Shown here piece by piece: positions 9,379 through 16,996 of a stretch of DNA of 34,962 bases. Position numbers and translations under genes: made by a program. How positions within the stretch are numbered: position 1 is the stretch's first letter; each line of letters starts with the position of its first letter. The stretch lies in assembly GCA_944385465.1 (NCBI GenBank), contig CALWXH010000016.1:1-34962 (forward strand), in the 5' to 3' direction. Under the pieces are notes generated by a model. It was given only the letters and a program-made list of their open reading frames with translations. It was not told where the DNA came from and ran no database searches. This DNA comes from an uncultured Oscillospiraceae bacterium (lineage in GTDB: Bacteria > Bacillota > Clostridia > Oscillospirales > Oscillospiraceae).

Positions 9379-11300
9379 AGTTCCGACACATGACCGCTGT
9401 CTTCGGTAAGCTCAACGGGGACACCCTGGCCCCCGGGCCGGGGCTCACCGTCATCACCGGCTCCAACGAGGCCGGCAAGTCCACCTGGTGCGCCTTTCTG
9501 CGGGCCATGCTCTACGGCCTGGACACCCGGGAGCGGGACAGGGCCGGCGCCCTGGCGGACAAAAACCGCTATCAGCCCTGGTCCGGCGCCCCCATGTCCG
9601 GCCAGCTGGAGCTGGAGTGGCAGGGCCGGGAGATTACCCTGCGGCGCTTCACCAACAAATCCGGGCCCTTCCAGGGCTTTGAGGGGGTGTACTCCGCCTC
9701 CGGCGACCCGGTGCCCGGCCTCACCGGGCAGAGCGCCGGCCAGACCCTGGTGGGGGCCGGCCGGGAGGTGTTCACCCGGTGCGCCTTCCTCCCCCAGCAC
9801 GGGGTGCCCGTCACCGCCGCGCCGGAGCTGGAGCAGCGCATCGCCTCCCTGGCCACCGCCGGACAGGAGGACACCTCCTTCTCCGCCGCCCAGCGCACCC
9901 TGAAGGACTGGCGCAACCACCGCCAGGCCAACCGCTCCGCCGGCCTCCTCCCCCAGCTGCGCCGGGAGCTGGAGGCGGCCCAGGCCCAGCTGGACAGCGC
10001 CGGGCAGGCCCGCGCCCTCCGGGATCAGGCCAGGGAACAGCTGGCCCGGCTGGAGGAGGAGCGGGCTGAGCTGGAGGGGGAGCTGTCCATCCACCGCCGC
10101 CTGGCCCAGAAGGAGCTGAACCGCCGCTACGCCCAGGCCTTAGATGAGCTGAATCAGGCCCAGGGAGAGCTGGACGCCCTGCCCCAACCCGACCCGGAGT
10201 TCGCCGGTCTCACCCCCCAGCAGGCCCTGGAGAAGGCCCGCCGGGCCATGGCCCCCGCCCCATCCCCCGCCGGGGGAGAGGAGCAGGCCCTGCGCCGCCG
10301 CCGGAAGGGGCTGGTGCAACTCACCGCCGTGCTGGTCCCCCTGCTGGGCTTCGGCGGCCTGGCCGGGGTCATCGCCGGCTTTCTCACCCGGGTGATCCCC
10401 GCGCTGGCGCTGGGCTTTGCCGGCATGTTTCTGGCGGTGTGCGCCGCCCTGCTGCTGGTCTCCCGGATGGGAGCCGTCGACCGGGCCCTTTCCCGGCTGG
10501 CCCGGGAACAGGCGGACCGCCCGAGCCCGGACGGCCCCAGCCCCCTGGACCGGGCCCAGGCCTATCTGAATTTGCTCAGCCGCCGGCAGCGGCTGGAGGA
10601 TGCAGTGCGCCATCTGGGCCAGCGCGCCGCCGATCTGAAGGCCCAGGGCGGCCGGGAGTTTGACACGCTGGAATTTCTCTGCCCCCCTGACCGCTCCCCG
10701 GAGGAGACCCGGCGCCTGCTGGATCAGAACCGGGGGGAGACCGCCCGGTGGCAGTCGCAGCTGGACCGGGCGGAGGGCGCTCTGTCCGCCGACCCCCTGG
10801 AGTTAGAGGCCCGCCGGGACCAGCTCCAGGCCCTGCTGGAGGCGCGGCAGGAGGAGTATGACGCCCTCTCCCTGGCCCTGGAGGGGCTGGAGGCGGCCAA
10901 CGGCCTGCTGCGGGAGCGGTTCTCCCCCGCCCTGAACCGGGAGGCGGCGGCGCTGTTTTCCCAGCTCACAGGCCAAACATACACCGCCCTCTCCCTCAGC
11001 CGGGACTTCTCCGCCCTGGCGGGGGCGGAGGGGGCGCTCCCCCGCTCCGCCCTGTACCTGTCCGCCGGCACCACCGGCCAGCTCTACCTGGCGGTGCGCC
11101 TGGCCCTGTGCCGGCTCACCCTGCCGGAGGTCCCCCTGGTGCTGGACGACGCCCTGGCCGACTTTGACGACCAACGGGCCGGGCTGGCTCTGGAGGTGCT
11201 GCTCCGGGAGTCTGAACAGCGGCAGGTGCTGCTCTTCTCCTGCCACCGCCGGGAGGCGGACTGGGCCCGGGCCCACGGCGTCCCCGTGATAGCACTGTGA
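9375..11300 (+). CDS. YhaN-like Rad50/SMC-type ATPase with central membrane segments
   Basis: A 641-aa ABC-type ATPase paired with the nuclease upstream. Walker A GSNEAGKST is at 29-37. Coiled coil runs about 195-270, and two hydrophobic helices at roughly 315-338 and 340-363 are followed by a second coiled coil (370-520). The signature LSAGTTGQL is at 562-570, Walker B PLVLDDALADFD at 587-598 and the switch region LLFSCHRRE near 620. Central hydrophobic helices instead of a zinc hook set YhaN apart from SbcC/Rad50. The protein is much shorter than B. subtilis YhaN (about 960 aa) because the coiled coils are short. The ATG at 9375 overlaps the upstream stop by four bases. It ends one base before a terminator. 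Confidence 0.88.
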   Translation: MKFRHMTAVFGKLNGDTLAPGPGLTVITGSNEAGKSTWCAFLRAMLYGLDTRERDRAGALADKNRYQPWSGAPMSGQLELEWQGREITLRRFTNKSGPFQGFEGVYSASGDPVPGLTGQSAGQTLVGAGREVFTRCAFLPQHGVPVTAAPELEQRIASLATAGQEDTSFSAAQRTLKDWRNHRQANRSAGLLPQLRRELEAAQAQLDSAGQARALRDQAREQLARLEEERAELEGELSIHRRLAQKELNRRYAQALDELNQAQGELDALPQPDPEFAGLTPQQALEKARRAMAPAPSPAGGEEQALRRRRKGLVQLTAVLVPLLGFGGLAGVIAGFLTRVIPALALGFAGMFLAVCAALLLVSRMGAVDRALSRLAREQADRPSPDGPSPLDRAQAYLNLLSRRQRLEDAVRHLGQRAADLKAQGGREFDTLEFLCPPDRSPEETRRLLDQNRGETARWQSQLDRAEGALSADPLELEARRDQLQALLEARQEEYDALSLALEGLEAANGLLRERFSPALNREAAALFSQLTGQTYTALSLSRDFSALAGAEGALPRSALYLSAGTTGQLYLAVRLALCRLTLPEVPLVLDDALADFDDQRAGLALEVLLRESEQRQVLLFSCHRREADWARAHGVPVIAL

Positions 11301-11338
11301 CAGACAGCCCCCGCCGGCGGCGGGGACTGTCTGCTTTG
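11301..11338 (+). terminator. Terminator of the ymdB operon
   Basis: CAGACAG (11301-11307) plus CCCCGCC pairs with GGCGGGG plus CTGTCTG (11319-11333). The stem starts directly after the stop codon; the T-run is short (CTTT). Confidence 0.72.
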
Positions 11339-11474
11339 GGGCCCAAGGGGTTCCCGGGCCGCCGCGCTTTTTCTAAAGTCCGTTTTATTGGACCTTCTTT
11401 CCGCTATTCTGTCCTCAGAAAGAGAACCACAGGAGGGGGCGGCAGCGCCGCCCCGCGAGGAAAGGAAGGTCACT

Positions 11475-11591
11475 ATGTACGAAGTGCGATTTGTGGGCGG
11501 TCATGTGGAGGTCTATCTGAACGGGCGGTTCTGCTTTTCAGCGGACACCCGGAGCGAGGCGGAGGCGGAAATCCGGGAGCTGTCCGCCTGA
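11475..11591 (+). CDS. Small hypothetical protein, 38 aa
   Basis: MYEVRFVGGHVEVYLNGRFC begins a 38-residue acidic protein with no signal or membrane segment. Support for it being real: ribosome site AGGAAGG (11463-11469) at good distance, start and stop tightly framed, and a perfect 14-bp terminator 29 bases after the stop. The N-terminal beta-strand pattern (YEVRFVGGHVEVYLNGRF) and the acidic helix after it look like a small folded domain. I do not recognise the family. A clean promoter was not found; TTGGAC (11388) and TATTCT (11405) are too close to each other. Confidence 0.6.
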   Translation: MYEVRFVGGHVEVYLNGRFCFSADTRSEAEAEIRELSA

Positions 11592-11614
11592 CCTGCCCCC
11601 GCAACCTGCGCCAA

Positions 11615-11657
11615 CAAAAACGCAGTGCCGCCCAGCGGGCGGCACTGCGTCTCTTTT
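11615..11657. terminator. Bidirectional terminator with 14-bp stem
   Basis: ACGCAGTGCCGCCC (11620-11633), three-base loop, GGGCGGCACTGCGT (11637-11650). The T-rich 3' flank serves the 38-aa gene. The AAAAA at 11616-11620 gives a U-tract for the converging permease gene. Confidence 0.92.
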
Positions 11658-11659
11658 GT

Positions 11660-14600
11660 TTATTCCACGGTCTTCAGGCTCTCCACCATATCCACTTTCT
11701 TCAGGCGGAAGTGGGCCGCGATGTTTACCACAACGGAGAACACCGCGGTGAGCACCGCCGCCAGCACATAGGCATAGGGCGGCGCGGTGCGGCCGAACAT
11801 GACGATGTCCACCTCCACCGTGACCACCATCCAGGCGTGGAGGAACCGGCCCAGCACCAGCCCCAGGATGATGCCGAAGGCGGTGAGGAAGATATTCTCC
11901 CGGTAGACATAGGCGGTGATCTCCCGGTCGTAGAAGCCCAGCACCTTCAGGGTGGCCAGCTCCCGCATCCGCTCGGTGATGTTGATGTTGGTCAGGTTGT
12001 ACAGCACCACAAAGGCCAGGGCGGCGGCGGCCAGAATGATGATGACCACCGCGTAGTTGATGGCGTTCATGCTGTCGGTGAAGGAGTCCCGGATGGTGGC
12101 GATGTAGGAGTAAGAGGTCACGGCGTCCATGGCCATCAGATCCGCAGACACCTGGTCAGACTGCGCCTGATCCACTGCGTCGGTATAGGCCACCAGAATG
12201 GTGCTGGCCTGGGGGGGCTGCCCGAACAGGCGCTGATAGCAGGCGTCGGTCATGTAGACATAGTGGTAGACGTAGTTCTCCACAATGTCTGCCACCTTCA
12301 CCTCTGCCCGCTTGTCTCCCTCCAGCACAATGGTATCCCCCACCTGGGCGTCCAGCAGCTCCGCCAGCTTTTCGGTGAGGATGACCCCCTCGTCGTCCAG
12401 GGTGACCGGCTGGTCGTCCAGCCGGTGGCGCAGCTGGATGAACTGTCCGAACTGCTGGATGTCTCCCACCGAGAAGAGGTAGACGCTCTGCGTGGCGCGG
12501 CCCAGGGACACATCTGCCGCCTCCTGATGGCACAGCAGATAGCGGTCCACCGCGTCGGACTGGGCCAGATAGTCCGTGACCCGGGCCAGCTCCTCCCCGG
12601 AGGGGTCCTCCTCCAGGCCGGCGGTGGCGTCATACAGGGAAATCTCGTCAAACTGTTTGTCCAGGATGTCAAAGATGGACTCGTGCAGGCCGAAGCCGGT
12701 AACAATGAGGGCGGTGCAGCCGCCGATGCCGATCACCGTCATCCAGAAGCGGCGCTGATACCGGAACAGGTTGCGCATGGTCACCTTCCAGGTGAAGGTC
12801 AGCTTGCCCCACAGGGGCTTGATATACTCCAGGAACACCCGGCGGCCGGGTTTGGGGGCCTTGGGCCGCATGAGATTGGCCGGGGTGTCGATGAGGGTGG
12901 ACAGGCAGGCCCACAGCGCCGCGCCGGTGGTGCAGGCCACCGCCGCCAGCACCGCCACCACGCAGATCACAGGCTGGAATTTATACTCCAGCTGGGGAAT
13001 GTTGTACATGATGTTGAAGGCGTTGGCGATCACCGCCGGGAACAGGGTGCAGCCCACCGCCAGCCCCAGCACGCCCCCTAGGAAGCTGGCCCAGAAGGCA
13101 TAGCCGATATATTTCCTGGAGATGGCAAACCGGGAGAACCCCAGGGCCTTCAGCGCGCCGATCTGGGTGCGCTGGTCCTCCACCATGCGGGTCATGGTGG
13201 TCAGGCAGGCCAGGGCGGCCACCAGGAAAAAGATCACCGGGAAAATGCTGGCCAGGTTGCCCACCCGCTCCGCGTCCTGGGAGTATCCAGAGAAACCGGC
13301 GTTGGTGGTGCGCCCCAGCACATACCAGTCGCAGCCATCCAGGGCGGCCAGCTCCTCCCGGGCGTCCGCCAGCTGCGCCTCGCCATCGGCGATTTCCTCT
13401 TCCGCCTCCGCCAGGCCGTCCTCATACTCCTGAAGGCCGTCGGCATACTGCGCCTCGCCGTCCTCCAGCTCTGCCAGGGCATCGGCCAGCTCCTGCCGGC
13501 CGTTTTGCTCCTCCCGGTCCAGGGTGGCCTGGCCGCTGTAATACTCGTTCCAGCCGCTGTCCAGCTCCGCCCGGGCGGCGGAGAGCTGGGCCGCGCTGTC
13601 ATCCAGCACCGCCTTGGTCTCATCCAGCACCGCCTTGCCCGCCTCCAGCTGGGCAAAGCCCTGGGTGAGCTGGGCCTGGGCGGCGTCCAGCTGGGCCTTT
13701 TGCGGGGCCAGCTGTTCCACCATGGCGTCGTAATAGGGCGTCCCCTTGTAGGGCGCCAGGGCGGCCTCATATTGGGCGTAGCCCTCGTCCACCTGCGCCT
13801 GCTGCTCCTGGAGCAGCGCCAGGTTGTCCTCATACTCCGCCAGTCCCTGCTGGTACTGCGCCAGGCCGTCCTGGTACTGGGTCTGGCCGTCGGCGTACTC
13901 CGCCTCCCCGCTGCGCAGCTGGGACAGGGCGTTGGCCAGGGTCTGCCGGGCATCGGCGATCTCCCGCTCCAGGGTGGTCCGGCCGTCGTAATACTGGGCC
14001 CAGCCGTCATCCAGCTCCGCCCGGGCGTCTTTCAGCTCCTGCTCCGCGTCAGCCAGCTGCTGCCGGGCGTCATCCAGCTCCTGCTGGCCCTCGTCGATCT
14101 CCTTCTGGGCGTCTGCCACCATGGTGTCATACCGCAGCTGGGCGCGCTCTTCCGCCAGGGGGTCCAGGGCGTCCAGGCCCTCCTCCAGCCGGTCCTCATA
14201 CTCCTGGCCGTAGCTGTCCAGCTGCGCCAGCCCGTCCAGGGCAAAATAGGCCTGGGTATAGTAGTCCATGTCAAAGTTCTCGCCGGGGATGAACACAAAG
14301 GCGTCCACGCTGCCGCCCCCCAGAGAGGAGCTGCCCCGGTCGGCCCCCACGTACAGCGGGCTGTCCGCCACACCCACGATGGTGTAGCTGGTGCGGCGCA
14401 GGCTGCCCTCGTCGTCCTCATCCAGCACAAGCTCCACCGTATCCCCGATTTCCAGCCCCAGCTCGATGAGGAGCAGGGACTCGGTGACACACTCGCCGGC
14501 CTCCTGGGGCAGGCGCCCCTGGGTGACCTCCAGCAGGTTGAGCCGTTCCGGCAGGGAGCGCACCGTGACCACCGCGTCCTGGGCAATGGCGTCCAGCGCC

Positions 14601-15049
14601 ATCTCCCCCTCCACCTGCGTCACACCGGGGGCGGAGGCCAGCGCGTCCAGATCCTCCTGGGTGAGGCCCAGGGTGGAGATCACATAGCCGTCCATCATGT
14701 GGGTGCGGTCATAGTAGTTGTCCGCGGTATACTCCATGTCCGGCGCGGTGGTGCGCAGTCCCGCCAGGAAGGCCACCGCCAGGGCGGCCAGCACCAAAAT
14801 GGAGAGAAAGCGGCTGAAGGTAAAGCGCACCTCCCGGGCCGCGTCGGTGGCCAGGCGGTTCTTCTTTCTCCCCCTCTGGCCCCGCCGGACGGGGGCCTCT
14901 GTCTCCCTTCCCTGCCGGGGCGAACGCAATTCGCCCTGCGCCGGGCTCTCGCCTCCGGGGAAATTCCCGTGCGCCGCATGTTCGGCGTCCCGGCTCCCGC
15001 CGGGGCCCTCCGGACGGTTTCCCCGGATGGGATCGTTTTCTGTTACCAT
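11660..15049 (-). CDS. FtsX-type ABC permease with long duplicated coiled coil
   Basis: A 1129-aa membrane protein, the permease partner of the ATPase upstream. Layout: charged cytoplasmic N-terminus (1-75), TM1 (about 80-98), periplasmic/extracellular domain, and an extracellular coiled coil at about 310-570. First FtsX domain helices lie near 600-720, a second N-terminal-type helix near 770-787, a second extracellular domain (790-995), and final FtsX helices at about 998-1018, 1050-1068 and 1095-1115. The Gln/Ala/Glu/Asp-rich coiled coil contains a 150-residue-offset internal repeat (342-398 versus 492-548). Two FtsX domains in one chain make it a MacB/LolCE-like mechanotransmission or export system; substrate unknown. 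ATG at 15049 overlaps the ATPase stop by 7 bp, so the two are coupled. Confidence 0.9.
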   Translation of the reverse strand: MVTENDPIRGNRPEGPGGSRDAEHAAHGNFPGGESPAQGELRSPRQGRETEAPVRRGQRGRKKNRLATDAAREVRFTFSRFLSILVLAALAVAFLAGLRTTAPDMEYTADNYYDRTHMMDGYVISTLGLTQEDLDALASAPGVTQVEGEMALDAIAQDAVVTVRSLPERLNLLEVTQGRLPQEAGECVTESLLLIELGLEIGDTVELVLDEDDEGSLRRTSYTIVGVADSPLYVGADRGSSSLGGGSVDAFVFIPGENFDMDYYTQAYFALDGLAQLDSYGQEYEDRLEEGLDALDPLAEERAQLRYDTMVADAQKEIDEGQQELDDARQQLADAEQELKDARAELDDGWAQYYDGRTTLEREIADARQTLANALSQLRSGEAEYADGQTQYQDGLAQYQQGLAEYEDNLALLQEQQAQVDEGYAQYEAALAPYKGTPYYDAMVEQLAPQKAQLDAAQAQLTQGFAQLEAGKAVLDETKAVLDDSAAQLSAARAELDSGWNEYYSGQATLDREEQNGRQELADALAELEDGEAQYADGLQEYEDGLAEAEEEIADGEAQLADAREELAALDGCDWYVLGRTTNAGFSGYSQDAERVGNLASIFPVIFFLVAALACLTTMTRMVEDQRTQIGALKALGFSRFAISRKYIGYAFWASFLGGVLGLAVGCTLFPAVIANAFNIMYNIPQLEYKFQPVICVVAVLAAVACTTGAALWACLSTLIDTPANLMRPKAPKPGRRVFLEYIKPLWGKLTFTWKVTMRNLFRYQRRFWMTVIGIGGCTALIVTGFGLHESIFDILDKQFDEISLYDATAGLEEDPSGEELARVTDYLAQSDAVDRYLLCHQEAADVSLGRATQSVYLFSVGDIQQFGQFIQLRHRLDDQPVTLDDEGVILTEKLAELLDAQVGDTIVLEGDKRAEVKVADIVENYVYHYVYMTDACYQRLFGQPPQASTILVAYTDAVDQAQSDQVSADLMAMDAVTSYSYIATIRDSFTDSMNAINYAVVIIILAAAALAFVVLYNLTNINITERMRELATLKVLGFYDREITAYVYRENIFLTAFGIILGLVLGRFLHAWMVVTVEVDIVMFGRTAPPYAYVLAAVLTAVFSVVVNIAAHFRLKKVDMVESLKTVE

Positions 15050-15744
15050 TCGATCTCCTCCACCGGGGTGGGCGCGTCATTGCGCTCCATCCGCTCCACT
15101 TTTCCGTTTTTGATGTGGATCACCCGATCCGCCATGGGGGTGAGGGCGGTGTTGTGGGTGATGACCACCACCGTCATGCCGTGCTGGCGGCAGGTGTCCT
15201 GCAGCAGCTTGAGAATCTGCTTGCCGGTGACATAGTCCAGGGCGCCGGTGGGCTCGTCGCACAGCAGCAGCTTGGGGTTCTTGGCCAGGGCCCGGGCAAT
15301 GGCCACCCGCTGCTGCTCTCCGCCGGAGAGCTGCGCGGGGAAGTTGTCCAGCCGGTGGCCCAGCCCCACATGCTCCAGCACCGAGGCGGCGTCCATGGGG
15401 TCGTCGCAGATCTGGGCGGCCAGCTCCACGTTTTCCAGGGCGGTGAGGTTCTGCACCAGGTTGTAGAACTGGAACACAAAGCCGATGTCGTGCCGGCGGT
15501 AGGTGGTGAGCTGCCTGGCGTTGTAGTCGCTGACCTTGGCCCCGTCCACGGTAATGGTGCCGCTGGTGCAGGCGTCCATCCCGCCCAGCATGTTCAGCAC
15601 CGTGGTCTTGCCCGCGCCGGAGGGGCCCACGATAATGGCGAACTCGCCCTTTTCGATGTCAAACGTGACCCCGTCCACCGCGTCGATGGTCACCTCGCCC
15701 ATCTGGTATACCTTGTGCACATCCTGAAAGGAGATATAGCTCAT
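15043..15744 (-). CDS. ABC transporter ATPase (LolD/MacB type)
   Basis: A 233-aa cytoplasmic ATPase, standard length. Walker A GPSGAGKT is at 40-47, the Q-loop sits near 92 ([13 protein letters not shown]), the signature LSGGEQQR is at 139-146, and Walker B with D-loop [12 protein letters not shown] is at 159-170. FQFYNL and the DEPTGALD ending are typical of the LolD/MacB/FtsE class that pairs with FtsX-type permeases. Start ATG at 15744 follows a GGAAGGATGGGGG stretch. It is first in a two-gene operon with the giant permease. Confidence 0.94.
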   Translation of the reverse strand: MSYISFQDVHKVYQMGEVTIDAVDGVTFDIEKGEFAIIVGPSGAGKTTVLNMLGGMDACTSGTITVDGAKVSDYNARQLTTYRRHDIGFVFQFYNLVQNLTALENVELAAQICDDPMDAASVLEHVGLGHRLDNFPAQLSGGEQQRVAIARALAKNPKLLLCDEPTGALDYVTGKQILKLLQDTCRQHGMTVVVITHNTALTPMADRVIHIKNGKVERMERNDAPTPVEEIEW

Positions 15745-15783
15745 ATTCCCCCATCCTTCCGGTGAAAGATCTTCCTTTTTCCT

Positions 15784-15812
15784 ATGTTACTTCTTTCTTT
15801 TGCCGCAGGCAA
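15784..15812 (-). promoter_or_regulatory. Promoter of the ABC ATPase-permease operon
   Basis: On the minus strand TTGCCT (15812-15807), 17 bases, TAACAT (15789-15784). The -35 overlaps a short inverted repeat, CAGGCA/TGCCTG (15806-15819), a possible operator. It lies back to back with the mntP promoter. Confidence 0.55.
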
Positions 15813-15888
15813 CTGCCTGGGCGTAAAATTTATGATTTGTTCACGATTGTTGGTCAGAATTCCGGTCTTGTCAAACAGGATGTTGCTG

Positions 15889-15918
15889 TTGACTAACCGC
15901 TCGGTATCCCGGTACAAT
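15889..15918 (+). promoter_or_regulatory. mntP promoter
   Basis: TTGACT (15889-15894), 18 bases, TACAAT (15913-15918), placing the transcript start near 15925, directly before the riboswitch core. Confidence 0.75.
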
Positions 15919-15924
15919 CAGGTT

Positions 15925-16054
15925 TGTGATGAGGGAGTAATCGGCAGCGCCCCGGCGCTGCGGCCCGGTCAACATACTGGCGGCCCGCTGCCGCCTGGCC
16001 GGCCTTCGTGATGAGACTGATCCGCTTAGGGCGGGATTGGTCTCTCTTTTTTTG
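15925..16054 (+). ncRNA. yybP-ykoY manganese riboswitch with terminator
   Basis: The leader carries the two signature strings of the yybP-ykoY aptamer: GAGGGAGTA (15931-15939) and GTCAACATACT (15968-15978). They are separated by a 7-bp hairpin GCAGCGC/GCGCTGC (15944-15961), and a second GC-rich hairpin follows. The aptamer's 3' side contains GAGAC (16013-16017). The same GAGAC begins a terminator stem with GTCTC (16040-16044) and a run of seven T's, so ligand-bound aptamer and terminator should exclude each other. Known yybP-ykoY RNAs sense Mn2+ and switch on Mn exporters, which fits mntP immediately downstream. The exact P1 pairing could not be fixed by eye. Confidence 0.92.
16013..16053 (+). 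terminator. Riboswitch-controlled terminator of mntP
   Basis: GAGACTGATCCGC (16013-16025) pairs, with G-U wobbles and one bulge, to GCGGGATTGGTCTC (16031-16044). T's run from 16047 to 16053. This is the expression platform of the Mn2+ riboswitch. Confidence 0.85.
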
Positions 16055-16090
16055 CCCCCGGCACAATCCTTTGACACGGGATGTGGTACG

Positions 16091-16657
16091 ATGAGCAATC
16101 TGGAACTTTTCATTCTGGCGGTGGGCCTGGCCATGGACGCCTTTGCCGTGGCGGTGTGCAAGGGGCTGTCCATCCGGACGCTGAAGCTCCGGCAGGCCCT
16201 GCTGGTGGGGCTGTGGTTCGGCCTGTTTCAGGCCCTGATGCCCGCCCTGGGCTGGCTGCTGGGCTCCGCCTTCTCCGAGCTGGTGCAGTCGGTGGACCAC
16301 TGGATCGCCTTCCTCCTGCTGGCCATCATCGGCGGCAACATGATCCGGGAGGCCCTCCACGGGGACGAGGAGGATGTGGACCCCTCCCTGTCCTTCGGCG
16401 TCATGTTCCTGCTGGCGGTGGCCACCTCCATCGACGCGCTGGCCGTGGGCATCACCTTCGCCTTCCTCAGCGTGAACATCCTGGCCGCCGTGGCCTTCAT
16501 CGGCGTCATCACCTTCGCCATCTCTGCCGTGGGCGTCAAGCTGGGCAACCTGTTCGGCGCCCGGTACAAGTCCAAGGCGGAGTTCTTCGGCGGCGCGGTG
16601 CTCATCCTCATCGGCCTGAAGATCCTGCTGGAGCATCTGGGGGTTCTGCCCTTCTGA
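16091..16657 (+). CDS. mntP: Manganese efflux pump MntP
   Basis: A 188-aa inner-membrane exporter of Mn2+, the same length as E. coli MntP. Six hydrophobic helices are visible. The duplicated core motifs are GLAMDAFAVAV (12-22, D16) and ATSIDALAVG (111-120, D115), which hold conserved membrane acidic residues. The ATG at 16091 gives the expected N-terminus MSNLELFILAVGL; the frame is open upstream, but that part is the riboswitch terminator. The ribosome site is weak (GGGATG), so translation may be limited too. Transcription is gated by the Mn2+ riboswitch and ends at a strong terminator. Confidence 0.96.
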   Translation: MSNLELFILAVGLAMDAFAVAVCKGLSIRTLKLRQALLVGLWFGLFQALMPALGWLLGSAFSELVQSVDHWIAFLLLAIIGGNMIREALHGDEEDVDPSLSFGVMFLLAVATSIDALAVGITFAFLSVNILAAVAFIGVITFAISAVGVKLGNLFGARYKSKAEFFGGAVLILIGLKILLEHLGVLPF

Positions 16658-16663
16658 CAGATA

Positions 16664-16700
16664 CAAAGGGGGCGGCCGGTTGGGCCGCCCCCTCTTGTTT
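16664..16700 (+). terminator. mntP terminator
   Basis: GGGGGCGGCC (16668-16677), five-base loop, GGCCGCCCCC (16683-16692), then TCTTGTTT. It starts eleven bases after the stop. Confidence 0.88.
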
Positions 16701-16710
16701 GATAAAGTCC

Positions 16711-16739
16711 TTGCAAACAGTGCCACTTCCTGCTATAAT
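16711..16739 (+). promoter_or_regulatory. Promoter of the AT-rich island
   Basis: TTGCAA (16711-16716), exactly 17 bases, consensus TATAAT (16734-16739). It lies just after the mntP terminator and should drive a leader of about 150 bases ahead of the 28-aa and DUF4230 genes. Confidence 0.85.
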
Positions 16740-16764
16740 CGACATGAAAAACAAAAATGCGGCA

Positions 16765-16801
16765 GCTTGCGGGTGCGCCAACACCCGCAAGCCTGCGCAG
16801 G
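16765..16801 (+). repeat. Leader stem-loops in the AT-rich island
   Basis: GCTTGCGGGTG (16765-16775) and CACCCGCAAGC (16782-16792) form an 11-bp stem with a six-base loop. The 10-bp palindrome CCTGCGCAGG (16792-16801) follows. No T-run follows, so this is not a terminator. It sits GC-rich in an otherwise AT-rich leader and may be a stability or regulatory element. Confidence 0.5.
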
Positions 16802-16894
16802 TGCTGACACAATTTGTCAAGAGTATCAAGAACAATTTTATTAGACTTGTTATTTTGTACATTGTCCTATGATTTATAAAAAGGGAGAGCAACG

Positions 16895-16981
16895 ATGAAA
16901 AAATTTTTATCAATTCTTCTCGGATTTATTGCTCTCGTTGCGATTTTTTACCTCATCGTATTGATTACCGCATGGATTTAA
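16895..16981 (+). CDS. Small single-pass membrane peptide, 28 aa
   Basis: MKKFLSILLGFIALVAIFYL and eight more hydrophobic residues ending in AWI: two lysines, then one continuous transmembrane helix. The ribosome site AAAGGGAG (16880-16887) is well placed. It lies 15 bases upstream of the DUF4230 gene and behind the same promoter. The composition (hydrophobic helix, basic N-end) fits a small membrane regulator or a hydrophobic toxin-like peptide, but no antitoxin was found and no function is claimed. Confidence 0.62.
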   Translation: MKKFLSILLGFIALVAIFYLIVLITAWI

Positions 16982-16996
16982 TGTGGGAGGCATGTC

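Noticed and set aside
15856-15900. An upstream alternative promoter for mntP (TTGTCA at 15868)
   Set aside because: No acceptable -10 lies 16-18 bases downstream; the TTGACT-N18-TACAAT pair is better.
16744-16872. 42-codon frame in the leader of the AT-rich island
   Set aside because: Its ATG is at the predicted transcription start with no ribosome site, and it runs through the leader hairpin; a leaderless peptide cannot be excluded but is not supported.
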